Below are positions 21,400 through 35,338 of a DNA stretch of 64,000 nucleotides, piece by piece (position 1 is the first letter of the stretch; each line of letters starts with the position of its first letter). Under the pieces are notes generated by a model. It saw nothing but the letters and a program-made list of their open reading frames with translations, searched no databases and had not been told where the DNA came from. The translations under genes were made by a program, and so were the position numbers. This DNA comes from Cenococcum geophilum 1.58 (taxonomy: Eukaryota > Ascomycota > Dothideomycetes > Gloniales > Gloniaceae), in assembly GCA_001692895.1 (NCBI GenBank), contig KV748190.1:583645-647644 (forward strand), given 5' to 3'.

Positions 21400-23195
21400 A
21401 AGGAACTAATAAACTAGTTCGCAGATTGGATATTAAGGACGATAAATTTAATATAGGCAAAATATTTTATAACGATAAGGTAATAAGGGCGGTTTACTAG
21501 GAATATATAGCTATTAGAGATATTATACTAGAGGCAGAGGATAATTCCACTATAGAGTAAGGAATATTAGTAGGGATTAAGACCCCACTAGACATAATGT
21601 CTATTGCTTTACGAGACGTAAGAGAAGTAGAATAGCAAACTACTTTGGCACTTAATAAAGGCAAAAGGCCATAGGCTTAAGATTCTTAAGATAAGATAAG
21701 AGACAACTAAAATTCTTAAGACGAGATAAGGTAAGCTTAAAGACCTATAATGGACGAAAACCGATAGAGCAGAGTAGTAGCTTAGTTTAGTAATATACGA
21801 ATAAGCTTAGGACGAAGTTTCCTAAAGGTATAAGATTCTTAAAACGAGATAAGTAAAATTTAAGACTCTTAAGATAAGATAAGAATACTAAGTAAGCCTA
21901 GTTGGACTAAGGCTAGAGCTAAGCTTAAGTTAGAAGCGAGCTTAGGATTAAAGAATCTAAAGGACCAAGAATTTAGAGTATAAATTAGGACACCTATAGA
22001 TAAGAGGCAAGGAGCTTCTTTATAGATTAGAGAATCTATAATATAAATAGCAACTAGACTAGGAGACAGATATATAGACCTAGAGGACTTACTAGTAGAA
22101 TACAGTGTTTAAATTAAAGATTAAAGAATTAATACCAAGATTAAGAAGTAAGAGAACTTTAAGGATTAGAGCGCGAGGCATAAACTAAAAGAAACTATAG
22201 AAGAGTTTAGGTAAAGAATCATTATATAGCAAGAACAGAAACTAGATAAGAGATCTAGTATATTAGGACGTATAAAGGATAGAGCACTAGTATAAAGAAT
22301 TACTAATAGGCCTAGAATAGGTACACTAAGAGCTAAGTGGCTTACCAAACTAAAAAATAAAGAGGATTTAGGAATTCCTACTAGGTTTAAAGAACGACAC
22401 ATAAAGGGCTGTTATAATGCAGTAATAAGAAGATACTTCCTTATAGATAGGCCGTATACACTTTAATAGCTGTACTAAAAGTAGTATAGGCAGAGGCACA
22501 ATAATAAGTAGGAAGATTTCTATATATAGTTAGATGAAAAGGTTATCCAGGACTACCTAATTATAGAAAAGGCTATAAATTACATTAAAGGAGCCTTAAT
22601 TATAACGTTAAAGGATCTAGAGAAACAATTAGAGAACTAGAGAAATAAGAGACGTATCTTAGTACCTACGAATAAAGTCGTAACATTTAGATTAGCATAA
22701 TAAAGGTTTAAACTTAAGGACGAAGATAAGCTAAAAGTTAACCTAAAGCACCTAGTATACTATACGCTATTATGGATTATATACGTGGACAATATATATA
22801 AAATATATAAGAATCTAAAGGAAAAGAATTAGAAATACCCTATAAGGATATACTAGATAATAGATAAGTAATAGTATAGGAATGCTAAATATATATATAG
22901 ATAGCATCTAGTAGAAGTCTAAAAGGAAGGAGATTTAATACTTTAACTAGGAAAATTCCTTACGGAAGAATACTTAGACGGATAATAGTAGTGGGAATGC
23001 CTAAAGAATACGTGTTTATAGTATATTAAAGATAAAAAGCGAACTAGGCATTAGCTAAAGAGTAAGCTAAGTATATAAGGATTAAGTAGCTAATAGTTAA
23101 GAAAAGTAGAGGCCTACAGGACTAGAGGGAGCTAGTGGTAGAGCCTTAGACCCTTAAAGGAATTTAAGGACGGCACCTAAATTTATAAGTTAAAT
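21400..23195 (+). pseudogene. Unassigned region between gag and protease, gypsy B
   Basis: Colinear with 10900-12690. The acidic 'DSQDEIR'-type repeats are at 21683-21735 and 21838-21890. The conserved second half is at about 22140-23180, including 'GCYNAVIRRYF' and 'EDFYIQLDEK'. Its retention in three copies argues it was coding before RIP. Confidence 0.58.
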
Positions 23196-23199
23196 AGCA

Positions 23200-26100
23200 A
23201 GATTAATAGTTTAAGGCGCTAATAGATAGTGGAGTAATGTAAAACTATATTTTACTAGTAGCAGTTAAAAGAATGGGATTACCTTATAGATAGAAGGAAC
23301 AACCTTACCTATTAGTTATAATTTTAGGAGATCCAATAGCCTACGGAGGAGGAATTATTAATCTTAAAATAGGACCTATTTAGTTAACTATTAAGGGAAG
23401 ATAAATTAAGATGTCTTTTAATATATTACCATTAGGGAATAATAAGGCAGTATTAGGAATGCCTTAGTTACAGGAATATAATCTAAAAATTAATTGGATT
23501 ACAGGTTAGGTCGATATTAGAGATACTTAATAACATAGAATACAATAATAGGCTAAAATGGTATAGTACTAAGTTGGAGTAATATATAAAGAGACTAAGC
23601 GAGGCTTAAGTTATATATTAAAGAGATACTATAAGTATAGTAAGAAACTATAGTTACCAGAAAGTAAGAAGCTATTAAAATATATAGTATAGGACTATAA
23701 AATAGAATTAGAACTAGAAATAAGTCTAAAGTTTTTTCCAATCTATAAGCTTACCAAAGAAGAAGGTAGAGTATTAAAAGAGTTTATCTAGGAAAACTTA
23801 CGAAAAGGATATATTAGACTATTACAGTTATTAGCGGGTTATCTAGTACTATTTATACTAAAGAAAAATGGTAAACTAAGGCTGTATATCAACTATAGAT
23901 AGTTAAATAGCATTACCAGAAAGGATAGGTATTTTTTACCCTTAATTAGCGAAATCTAAGATAGGATAGGTAACGCGTAAATCTTTATAAAGATAGATCT
24001 AAGATAGGCGTACCATTAGATTAGAATTAAGGAAGGCAATAAATAGAAGGCAGCCTTTAGGTTAAAGGAAGGACTATATAAACTATTAGTTATGCAATTT
24101 AGGCTTATAAATATATTAGCAACGTTTTAAAAGCGTATTAATAATGTATTAGGAGAATACTTAGATGAATTTGTTATGGTATATCTTAATAATATTATTA
24201 TCTACTTAATAACTAAGGAAGAATACGGGGAACACGTTAAATAGGTCTTAAAGAAACTATAGAAAGAATATATACTAGTAGTAATTAAGAAATACAAGTT
24301 CTTTACTAGGAAGACTAATTTTATTAGATTTATTATTAAACTAGGCCAACTTAGTATAGATCTAAAAAAGATTAAGGCTATAGTAAATTAGTAAAAACTA
24401 GAGAACGTTACGCAATTAAGATCATTTTTAGGGTTTTGCAATTACTATAGGAGGTTTATAGCGTAGTGGTTAAAAGACATTAAACTATTTACGCGATTAA
24501 TAAAGAAAGAAGAACTATAGGTATAGGGAGAGGAATAATAAGAACTTTTTAAGAAAATTAAGAAATTATTTACCTAGGAGCTAGTTCTTAAAATCTATTA
24601 ACTAGGACTAAAGATAGTTGTAGAAATAGACGTATTAGACTATATACTAGGGGCGTGCTTTATATAGAAACATTAGGATAGATAGCACCTAATAGTATAT
24701 TACAGTTAAAAGATAATACTACTAGAGTTAAACTATAACATCTATAATAAGGAGTTATTAGGTATAGTTATAGTACTAAAGAAATAGAGAGTATTCTTAT
24801 AAGGTATAGAGAAACTATTTATAGTTAAGATGGATTATAAGAACCTAATAGGATTTCTAATAATAAAGGAACTTAACTAAAGATAGGTTAGATAGGCGGA
24901 GATGCTTATAGAATACCATTTTAAGATTTAGTATACTAAAGGTATAGACAACACGTGGGTAGATACTTTAAGCCGTAAAGCTAAACTATAAAATAATAAA
25001 AAGCCATTAGGGGCTTTACTGCGAAAAGATATAGATGGATTAATTAGGTATAATTATCCGAAAATTATAGCAACTTAAGAGAGTAATAAACTAGAGAAAG
25101 TTTACAAGATACTAGAAAGCTTTTAGGCATAAAAAATTCTAGAAGCATAGCTAGAAGATCTATAGACGGATATATACGAAAATTAAGAAGTAAAGTATAT
25201 CCTAAAAAGCATAGCAGAGCAATTTATAAAAGAATTTTATAAGGGATTAACTTAAGGATATAATAGAGCTATAGGCTTAGTATTAAGACTCTAGGAAGAG
25301 TATATTATTAATAAAATCTAGAATATCGCAAGAAAAGTAATAAAAGAATATTTAGATTATTAAAGAAATAAACTAATAAGGCATAAGCTATACGGAGGGC
25401 TATAACCTATTAAAATACTAAAGAGACTATAGGAGGTTATATTATGGGACTTTATTATTAAGTTACTAAAGTTAAAAGATCCTATTACCGGATAAGATTA
25501 TAATATAATTTTAGTAATAGTAGACAAGCTTATAAAGTGGGGATACTTTATAGCATATATAGAAGAAATATTAGTAGAAGATGTTACTAGAATCTATATT
25601 AAAGAAGTGTTTATAAGATATATAGTACTAAGCAAGATTATATTAGATAGAGATCCAAGATTTATAGTAGCATTTTAGGAAGTATTCTTAGCGGAGTAAG
25701 GAGTTTAAGCAGTAACTTCCACTATATATTATCTATAGACAGACGGTTAAACGGAAAGATTAAATTAGACACTAGAGTAGTATTTAAGGCATTATATTAA
25801 TTATATATAGAATAATTAGGTATTGCTATTATTAGTTATATAGTTTATATATAATATAACACCTTAAGAGGGAATAGACATATTACTATTTAAGGTAAAT
25901 TATGGATATAAGCTAAGAACATCATTATTACTACGGTAAGTAAAGAAAATAAGTAGCATAGCTAAAGAAAGGATAAAGACGTTAATAAATCTTTATATAG
26001 ACCTTATANAATTANTAAANAAAGTATAANAGNGAATANAAANGTACTATAATGCTANGAGATCTAAGGGACTAGATCTTAAGGAGGGAGATAAAGTATA

Positions 26101-26500
26101 GCTACTATATAAAAATTTTAAGAGTTAATAACTAAGCAAGAAGTTAGACTATGTTAGACTAGGACCTTTTAAAATTACGTAGAAAATTTCACTAGTTACG
26201 TTTAAGTTAAACCTACTAGCCAAAATGAAGATCTACCCTATACAGCACATTGCAATACTAGAGCCAGTATATAGGAATATTAAGCCACTAGTTTATAAAG
26301 TAGACATATATAGAGGATAAAAGGAAGATAAATAGTAAGTTTTAAAGATTATTAGTTATAAGGATATTAACAATAAAATATAGTACGAGGTTAAGTAGAT
26401 AGGCTATACTAAGACTACCTAGGAGCTATTAGAGAATTTAAAGAACGCTATAAGAAAGGTATAGGAGTATTAAAAGAGATTAGGTTAGGCAGTATTAATA
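23200..26500 (+). pseudogene. pol of gypsy B (RIP-mutated)
   Basis: Protease near 23217 ('ALIDSGV', active D-S-G preserved). RT box 'YLNNIIIYL' at about 24184-24212. The integrase core with 'YYLQTDGQ' is near 25725-25745. The chromodomain is near 26345-26470 ('YEVKQIGY'). Stops are RIP type; unresolved bases at 26010-26060 fall after the integrase core. Confidence 0.85.
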
Positions 26501-27207
26501 AAGAAGGATTATTAAAGAATAAGTCACCTAAGGGGGACCTAAGAAGAGTAGTTGCTAAGCTACTTAGATCTATTTCCTTCTTTATTAAAAGAAAATCTAT
26601 TCTTTTATTGCTAAGTTCCTATAAACCTTATTCTATAAGTTTCTACTCCTTAAAACAAACCTTCTTATAAACCTTCTTAAGACGAAGTAAATAAGCAAAC
26701 GCCGCGATTTAAGCATTTAGGGCCTTCTATTTCACGTTATAAGAACGTTCTAACTTAGTAAGGGCTTAAGATAGTTTACTATCTAGCTATATAGCAGCAG
26801 ATTAAATATAAGACCCTAAGATAAATTAATTAGGGAACTAGACGGCTATTAAGAGTAATAGGTCGCGTATATTTAGTATTAGACGTAAAGCGAACGTTAT
26901 AGGACAAATAAATATTTACTTTAGTGCACTTTAAGTAAGAGGACGGTTATTGCAAAGATGGGTTTGCCAATATAATATAAACTAACCCCTTTTTCGAACA
27001 ATGAGAATATAGAGATAGTATAATCTTACTAAGAGATAATATTACAGTAATAGTGCGAGCACAACGTTGGGCGTGTAAAGAAGAAATTGCTTTAGGTATA
27101 ATAAGTAATAATATTAACTAAATTAATTAGACGGATATTATACCTCTAGTAAATAACTTAGAGATATTTNNNATCTTTAAGGANNAANATANAGAGGAGG
27201 GAGATGG

Positions 27208-27631
27208 TNTTANGGACGCTTTAAGTANAATNTTANGACTACTTAGGGAAGAGTCGGAAGAAGCTAGTTAGTTAATTTAGGCACGGTCTAGGATGGAACC
27301 GGTAGAACCATATAATAAGGAATAGTAGTTAAGGTTATATAATATGCTATATATTAAACGAGAGGAATAAAAGGAACTTATGTACCTTATATATAAGACG
27401 TATATTACGTATAAGAAGGATTTTATAAGAGTACGGTTGTGTATTTAAGGACCCTTAATCCCTACCTAGATAGTTCCTTCCTTATAGTAATTCTTAGAAT
27501 ATAATTAGAGTTAATCTATTAGGCAACTACTCTACTAGTTATTATTACGTTGTTAACTTTAACTTATATTACCTACACACCTAGCCTAATAACAGGACCT
27601 ATTATAGTTCTTACTATAAGGTTCCGTTACA
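27208..27631 (+). repeat. 3' LTR of gypsy B
   Basis: 424 bp ending gttaca; the first bases contain N (tnttangg, equivalent to tgttacgg). It is followed by the target duplication ctcta. The purine tract before it is partly unresolved. Confidence 0.88.
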
Positions 27632-30184
27632 CTCTACCTCTAATACCTACTCTACCTCTAATACCTACTCTACTACTAATACTACCTTCTTTACGGCAAG
27701 CTCCCTTATGGTAAGCTCCCTTATAGCAAGCTCCCTTATAGCAAGCTCCCTCGCGGCAAGCTCTAACTACGGCTATACTACTACCTATTTCGGCTATTAA
27801 TTAGGAGCGAATTAAGAAGTTTAGGAGTATACTATAGGCTAAATGTATAGAGACGTGTAGTTATTATAAGGAGTAGTGGTTCTAAATAGGCCTAGCTATA
27901 GAGGGTAATAATATAGGTATATATAAAGCCTATATTAAGGACGCCGATAGCCTTAAAGATCTAACTTTTTTTTCCTATTTAGTAAAAGTAACGGGCTTAA
28001 TCCGGGGCCTATTCCTGGCTTCCTACCTATACTTACCGCGGTAGAGGAGCTTCTAATTGCGCGCGTATACGTTTATTATAAGTTATGCGTATATACAGCT
28101 AGTAATATCGCTATACTAGCCACGTTTACTACTTTGGCTAAAACATACTAAAGACTTAAAGGTAGCTACTATAGCTACCTTCTAAACTTAATATATTAGT
28201 CGTAAGGCCTATAGTAGTAGAGGGTGGTAAATACTTAAGTCGGCAGTTTACTAAACGGTATACTATAAGGCGCTTTGCTATAGTATAATGGCTTTACTTT
28301 CTAAAGGTTAATTATCCTAATTATTATAACGTTAAAATATATAGCACCTAGCTTACTAGCTTACCTAAAAATAGCTCTATATTAGATTAGCTACCTTATA
28401 TTAATAAGTTAGATTCTAATTCTAGTGGCCTAATGGCTTACCCTACTGCTTCTATATAACGTCCTCCTATTATTAATCTTCTGCCTACCGAGCTTGGCAG
28501 TAATACACTAAACGGCGAATTTAATAATAATATGCTAGATATTTTAGTTCCTAATCTAGTGCCTAACCTTAATAAATTAGAGCTTTTAGGTTGCGAGGTT
28601 TAACACTAATAAGACCTATAAGCGGGCTTAGAGGTTCCTACTATGCGACAGATACCTCTCTCTAAGCGATTAACTAGTTTTATTATACGCGGCGCCTTTC
28701 CTACTCTATTTCCTTATAGTAAAGCCGATTTTAATATACTATAAAGCCGTACGGTTACCCTAGCTGTATACACCAAGCATATGCTTAAGTATTAGGACGG
28801 TTAATTTAGCCGCCACCCCTTATTTCGCTACTACGTATTTAATCGGATTATAAAAGAGTAAGCCCTTAACGCTACCTACTTCCTTTATAGCCGATTAAAT
28901 AAGAATAGTCTATCTTTAAATAAGCTTAGTAATCTTATAAATAGTAATAGGGGTAGCTAGTTACTAAATAAGATTATATAGTATATATAGAACCTTAAGG
29001 GCACTAGACCTTATTAAAGGCAGAAAAGAAATAAGCTTACGGCTTATACTAAGAATATTAAGAGCGGGTCTCTATTCTTTACACTTAGCGCTACTAATCT
29101 ATATTAGTATAATCTATACTCTTATATACCTCTATTTAATAAATATAAGGCTACTAATAAGGCTTAGCGCTACTAGATTACTTCTTAAAATCTTAACAAT
29201 AATCCGTATATTACTGCTTACTAGCTATATTACCACTTTAATCTATTTAAGAAGCACGTGCTTATAGGTCTATTTAATAATACTAACTTTTAGTTCTAAT
29301 ATAAGTGGCAGGTATAAGGTAGCGGCTATATATATAGCTTCTTATAGAGTTTAACAGCCCTAAGGCCAGATCCGTTAGCTAGTAAATTAAGGGCGGCTTT
29401 TACTAAGTACTAGGCTACTTTTATATCTATAATAAATCCTAATTAATTTAGGCCTCCCAATTTCTAATATCCTTCTACTCTTAGCTATAAAGAACAGCTT
29501 AACAGTAGTAAGCTTCTTACTACCTACCTTAATCGATTTTAACGGCACCGTAATTACACCAAATCTTACTGCTTAAGATTAAAGAAAGGCTCCACTGGAG
29601 TAAAGAAGTGCCGCTTCTATTTTCCACGCTCTCTTTATAATAAGGCCGCTATATTAAAGGATTAAAATCCATATTACTAGACGTTCTATCTATAGCGTAA
29701 TAATAAGCTTTTTAATAGTTATAATGCAGCTATAATATTAGCATGGATGGCGAATATTAATACGTCACCCGCTATAAGCGTATTAGTAATAGTTAACTAT
29801 ATAGGCAAATATTATAGCAAGGAAGAGAAGAAGTTAACTTCCTACTAGGAGCTACTTTAATTAGTACAGCCGTACGCCAACAGCCTTTATACCTTTAGTT
29901 TAGTAATAGTAAGGTTTATAAATAAGCTTATTACTAAACGCAATTAGTTAGCGTAGGAGGTATACTATTTACTTCTTAATATTTCCCTTTATAAAGGCTC
30001 TAGGAATATAGTAACTTTAAACTACTACTAAGAGGATAATTAAAGCGCTATATATAAGCTTAATAGTGGGCAACTAAAAGGGTGCGGACTGTCTAACTAT
30101 AAGAAATATAAGCGCCGCCTAGATAGGGTAGAGGATATTACTTTCCTTAATTTTCTACTCTATTTTAATTACTTTATTTATAAG
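27632..30184 (+). pseudogene. Helitron protein, middle piece: DUF6570-like and Rep (Helitron_like_N) domains (RIP-mutated)
   Basis: The 'IPTLPL' tandem continues from before gypsy B, followed by a second tandem ('ggcaagctccctta', 27700-27765). Then come 'DADSLKDPTFFS' and 'RSFQLRAYTFI' (DUF6570-type region), and 'YFQFNLFKKHVL'-like Rep text. The HUH box region at about 29310-29345 reads 'GSGYIYSFL', where family members have a His-x-His motif: both His codons are now Tyr (CAT/CAC to TAT, exactly RIP). Later motifs are 'LRLKKGSTGVKKCRFYFPR', 'LAWMANINTSP' and 'VNYIGKYYSKEEKK'. The frame is interrupted by copia C at 30184 and resumes at 42108. Confidence 0.78.
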
Positions 30185-30413
30185 TGTAGCTAGAATATAT
30201 TGCACTGCAATAGGAGGCAAATTGCCGCCACGTGTGGCAAGTTGCCGTTACGTGAGGTAAGTTGCCGTCACGTGTTACCGCGGCACTAGTGTAATGAGGA
30301 ACCTTAAGTTCCTTACCCTTCTTTGTATTGAAAAGATAACATCTATCTATAACACCGCATAGTATATATTATTGTAATATATATATTCTATACGTTGTTA
30401 AAGCATATTAATA
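30185..30413 (+). repeat. 5' LTR of copia C
   Basis: 229 bp. At 30215-30276 it holds three 20-bp tandem units, each with the palindrome ggcaa.ttgcc followed by a c.acgtg-type motif (CACGTG in two of them). The bases directly inside (ctaatta) are shared with copia D and are the candidate primer-binding site. Confidence 0.9.
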
Positions 30414-30750
30414 CTAATTAGTAAGCGCGCACAGATTAGGAAACACGTAGATAGCTTAGAAGATAGTTATACTATTTACCTTGCAGCAGATTGGAAGATA
30501 GTTATACTTATCCACCTTTCGTATTAGCCTATTTTAGTTAAAGAGAAGAAGAGAAACTACCTAGAAGTACTTATCTGGTATCCACAACGACTTCTAAATA
30601 TCTTGTTCTATCTATTTTAGAGGACCACTGCGCAAAACACCTTATCTTACTTAACCGCCCCTTCGAACCTCCTTAACCGCCTCCTTAACCGCTCCCCTAC
30701 CTTTACCCTACGAACACCCTTATCTACCTAAATAATATATAAGATACAAG

Positions 30751-33700
30751 ATGTTAGGAATAGAGAAAGACTGGGAGGAAGAAGTAGCTAAATAGGAAGA
30801 TGGAATTAACTTAACGGAAGCCTTTAAGGACGACCTAACCAACTACCTATAATGTAAGATGTACCTATATACAGAGATATACAACTAGCTAGACTTAATA
30901 CTCTAGGAATCGTTCTAGGGAGATTTTAAGGACTTTACGGTTGATATCTTTACGCAAATCCCCTTATACTGGCTTTAGCAACTATATAACTGCCTAAATA
31001 TTAGAGGAGTATAGGTTAATGTTAACTATAAACGAAATAAAACACTCCCTTAGTCTTTATATAATATAGCATAAGAAGAAGACCAAACTAAATAGAGTAA
31101 AGAGATGATTAAATTAGCTAATAATAAGTATGGACCGACGCTATTAAGATTGATTAAGGTATATATAATAGAGGGTACCTTAGAGGAGTAATAATAAGCT
31201 AAAGCTACCGCAACCTAACTAACCGGTATACTAACTACCTCTACCTTTACACTATCTATTATACCTTAATCTACGACTATATTCACTTTAATACTATCTG
31301 CTATGCCTTAACCCGTAATAATAATATAGTAACTCCACGTATAATCTATAGATGAGGAGAACCGCCCTATTACTATAACCGGCTATAGTAAGGAAATTGT
31401 AAATGCAGCTAAGATATATATAGAGGAGTAGAAATACGGTAGTATAAACGAAAGCCTTAACTATAAATTAATAATATTTTACGATATCTGCAATTGAGTG
31501 GATGTACCCTAAGAAGCCTACCTTAAGGCATTCCCTACTATGCTAAAAGGACTAGCTTTAGACCACTTCTATATAAACTAACTGTCCCGCTTACTATTTA
31601 CTAAAGCTTATAAGCACCTTTAGAATTTCTTTAAAGGACTAGGATTTTAATGTAAGAACCTAGACGAGTGGAATACTATTATATTTATAATAGTAATAGT
31701 AGGAAATATAGACAAGTTAATAAGTGAATGTCTCTAATTGTTAATCTATAGACTTTATTAACTATAGTATGGCCTTAGACCTACCTTATAAACTATAGAC
31801 TTCCTTTATAATAAAATTGTTACTTCTTACTAGGGAATACTAGTATATAGATATGCAGTCTCTAACCTACTAGATAACCTTAGAGCCCTTATTAATAAAC
31901 TTTAATCGTCTATTATAGTATATAAGAAAGAGTATACGGAGAAGATATAAGCCTTTTTTATAGACCGACGGTTCTATAAAAGAGATAATAACTATAACCG
32001 TAGTAACCGCAACAACCCTCCGTACAACCGCAACCGAAAGAAACTACGTTACTTCGTATGTAATAGGGAAGGATGTTGCTTATAGAGACATACTAAGGAG
32101 GAGTAAAAAGAGTCTAAAGCTAAGTTTAGAACTGCTAATAGAGACAGGTTTAGTAAATTTAACGACCGATTTAAGAAACGACTTAACTAATATATTATGG
32201 ATTATAAGGATAATAATACCGACTTAGAAGAAGAGCTTAAGGAAGCTTTTTAAGTACTAACTATTGATATAAGTTATAAGGTAACTAAAAAGAACTTACA
32301 ACTGAATATTGATTACTACTATACCTCCCTTGGCTAAGTGGAACAGCAGAAAGTGATTTCTATAGCCGCCACCCTAGCTGATAAAGCCTTTGGCTATTTG
32401 GTTACAACTATAGATAATATAGTACCTCTTATGTCTAACTAGGACCCCTTTACCTATAATGTAACTATATCTACGTCCCGCTATACTATAGATAAGTTTA
32501 TAGGTATAATGATTAATATAGGAGCATCTAAACGATCTATAGCAGGATATGGCCAATTCTTGGCATTTTAGAGACTCGATACTAATATATAACTTAATAC
32601 CACTATATAAGGTATGGTTAACGTATAGTTTAGTATTAGATTAACCTCATTAATTAGATTAGCTAAAGTAATTACCCTAATTAGTATAATCGAGTTTTAT
32701 ATTGTTAAGGTCAACACCCTATTTTTACTTTGCTTAGTAAACATGGATTACCTATAAGTATATTATAACAACCTGAAAAATATGCTAATTACCCCTTAGA
32801 GCGAAGTACCCGTCGTATATTGCTTTGGCCACCCTTTTCTACTCTAGAACATATCCCTGTGTACTTATTTAACTGAGTTATTTAAATAAAACCCCTGCTA
32901 CCTTACCAACGTAGAATTAAAGCGACTGCATTGCTGTTTTGGCCACCCTTTAGCTAAGCGTCTTGTATAAATACTTAAATGCTTAGGGTATGATGTTAAC
33001 AGCAAGACCTTAGATTATCTTATATGCTACTGCCACCATTATTAAAAACATAGAAAGTTGCCTAGTAGATTTAGATTTACCTTATATGATGATATCGATT
33101 TTAACTATTTAATCGTGGTTGATATTATGTATATTAAGGGCGCACCCCTTTTATATATTGTTGATAAAGGAACACGATTTTAAGCTGGTAGATAGCTGTA
33201 AAATATTAGCGCTAAGTATATATGGGATGTATTACGAATGTGCTGGATTAATATATACCTAGGACCTCCTAATATTATTATATATAATGCAGGTAAGAAT
33301 TTTATAAGTAAGGAATTTAAATAATACGCTATAATATTTGGAATAGTTATAAGAAGTGTTCCTGTTAAAGCCTATAATTTAGTTGGAATAGTAGAACGCT
33401 ATTATAGCCCCCTCCGTTATATATACTATATTATTACTATAGAACTACCAGATATTAGTAAGGACATGGCCCTATAAATGGCTTTTAAAGCAATTAACAA
33501 TTCCATAGGCCCTAACGGTCTTATACCTACCTTACTAGTATTCGGAGCTTACCTATATATAGTGGAATCTGGCGCACCCAATCCCATAATTATATAACGA
33601 GTAGTAGCTCTTAAAAAGGCTATAGAGGAAGTTAAGAAGCTTAGAGCTGAACGCTAAGTAGTAGATGCTCTTAACATGCGTAATGGACCTAAAATAACCG

Positions 33701-35167
33701 TAATTTATAACTTACTACTTAACTTACCTATACTGGTATAGAGAGAAGGACCTATAGGCTAACCTGGCCACTAGTCTAGTCTATTTAACCTACTTAGTAT
33801 TAAAAACGAGACTTGTACTATATAACTTCCCTATAGACCTACTAACTTCCGCAGCACGGTAGTGAAACTATATTTGGTAGACCTTAAAACTATAGAGGAT
33901 ACGCAGCTAGAAGATAATGAAAATGAACTACCCTTACCTTAAACTAAGACTGAACCTTAACCTATTAAGCGCGGCAGAGGTAGACTATATAAGCACCTAG
34001 TTAAAACTAATACCACAAATATCTTAATCTATCTATAGGATGAGGATAATAATTAACCTATAAACCCTAATTAGTTTATAGTATTACGCCAGAAGGAAAT
34101 TAAGGGATTACTTAAGAAAGGAGTTTTTAAACTGGTTAACCCTAAAGATATACTATAAAGCAATAGAGTATTTAACTTTAGATTTATTAATAAGATTAAG
34201 AACCCCGGTTCTAATAAAGCCTTTAAGAAGTTAAGACTAGTTATATAGGCATATAATGACTTAGAAAAAGACCTCGTATTAACCTAATCACTTATAATTT
34301 AACGAGTTAGCTAACGCCTTATTCTCTATATTACGGCCATAACTTAGAATAATGGCATATATTTTTACTTACGAGATATTTTATAGGCCTATATATAATT
34401 AGCTATAAGACTAAATTAAGACTTCTATATTAGGGCACCTCTTAAACTTAGTACGGCACTTGGAGTCTTATAAGGCATAATTCTAAAGGTTGTTAGACCT
34501 TTATATAGCATTCCTAAGGTAGGCAATTATTAGTTTAAGACTTACTATAACTACTATATTAAAGAACTAAATATAAGCCAATCTACTTATAACCCCTACT
34601 TACTCTACCTTAACAACCCCATAAATTTCGGAATAGTTAGTTTATAGACTAATGACACCCTTCTACTAGCTAACTTAGCCTTTACAGCTTTAGAATAAGA
34701 GAAGATTAAGAAAGCTAAGTTCCTAACTAAGAAACGCGAATAACTTACGCCGGAACACCCAATTAAGTTTAACGGAGGCATTATCCAATAATAGGATTAT
34801 ATAATTACGCTTACGTAGAAGCGCTAATACTAGAACTTAACCCTTATTAATATTAAGGAAGCTATTATAATAACTAGTTCCAGAGGTACTATTTGTATAG
34901 TATTTATACTTAAGGACTAATACATCGCCTAACGAGTAAGAGGAGCTTATATTGCGTCTGTATGCCAGCCTAAAGCTTTTTTTAATTTATCTTACGCTGC
35001 CTAGGTGATTAACCCTGACGAAAAAGACGTAAAACTATTTAATAAGAGGATTTAGTGGCAAATTAAGAACCTAATAAGAGGTTTAAACTTTGTTAAACTT
35101 AATATAGAGATATTATAACTACTTATATTTACTAATTCCTTATTTATAAATAATAAGGATCTCTTAT
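30751..35167 (+). pseudogene. gag-pol of copia C, main part (RIP-mutated)
   Basis: ATG at 30751 ('MLGIEKDWEEEV'). Gag runs to a Cys/His zinc motif near 32050-32110 ('CNREGCCL' and a downstream His). Protease near 32515 ('INIGASKRSIAGYG', family DTGAS with Asp read Asn). Integrase about 33110-33560 ('VVDIMYIKGAPLLYIVDKG', 'AGKNFISKEF', 'GIVERYYSPLR'). RT about 34080-35165 ('FRFINKIKNPG', 'LVLTQSLIIQRVSQRLIL', catalytic area 'LQTNDTLLLAN'). Frame stops are TAG/TAA. Function lost. Confidence 0.85.
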
Positions 35168-35338
35168 TGTCGGAACATTAATCACGTGACGTAGTCACGG
35201 GACTACGAAGTAAGACTAACTATCTGACCTTGGAGCAACCCCTTTCTTCTAGACAACAATCAACTACCAACTTTAACACCGCATACGTACCACTATAAGT
35301 AATATTCGTGCACGTTAATAAAGAGAGTTATACTAACA
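35168..35338 (+). repeat. 5' LTR of copia D
   Basis: 171 bp, matched by 41113-41283. It contains cacgtgacgtagtcacgggac near 35183-35205. Confidence 0.9.

Larger units (their letters stand above)
19675..27631 (+). mobile_element. Ty3/gypsy chromovirus-type LTR retrotransposon B, full length, RIP-inactivated
   Basis: A 7957-bp element with 424-bp LTRs and a perfect 5-bp target duplication ctcta (19670-19674 and 27632-27636). It has the same internal order as A (gag, middle region, protease to chromodomain) and the same RIP damage. Unresolved bases cluster at 26010-26060 and 27168-27240, suggesting ambiguous repeat assembly. It is inserted in the tandem repeat of the Helitron protein. Its LTR type matches element E rather than A. 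Confidence 0.92.

Noticed and set aside
22166-22402. Minus-strand open frames in gypsy B and E (22166-22402, 61440-61643)
   Set aside because: Antisense shadows of the gag-protease intervening region; loss of stops there is a by-product of RIP composition.
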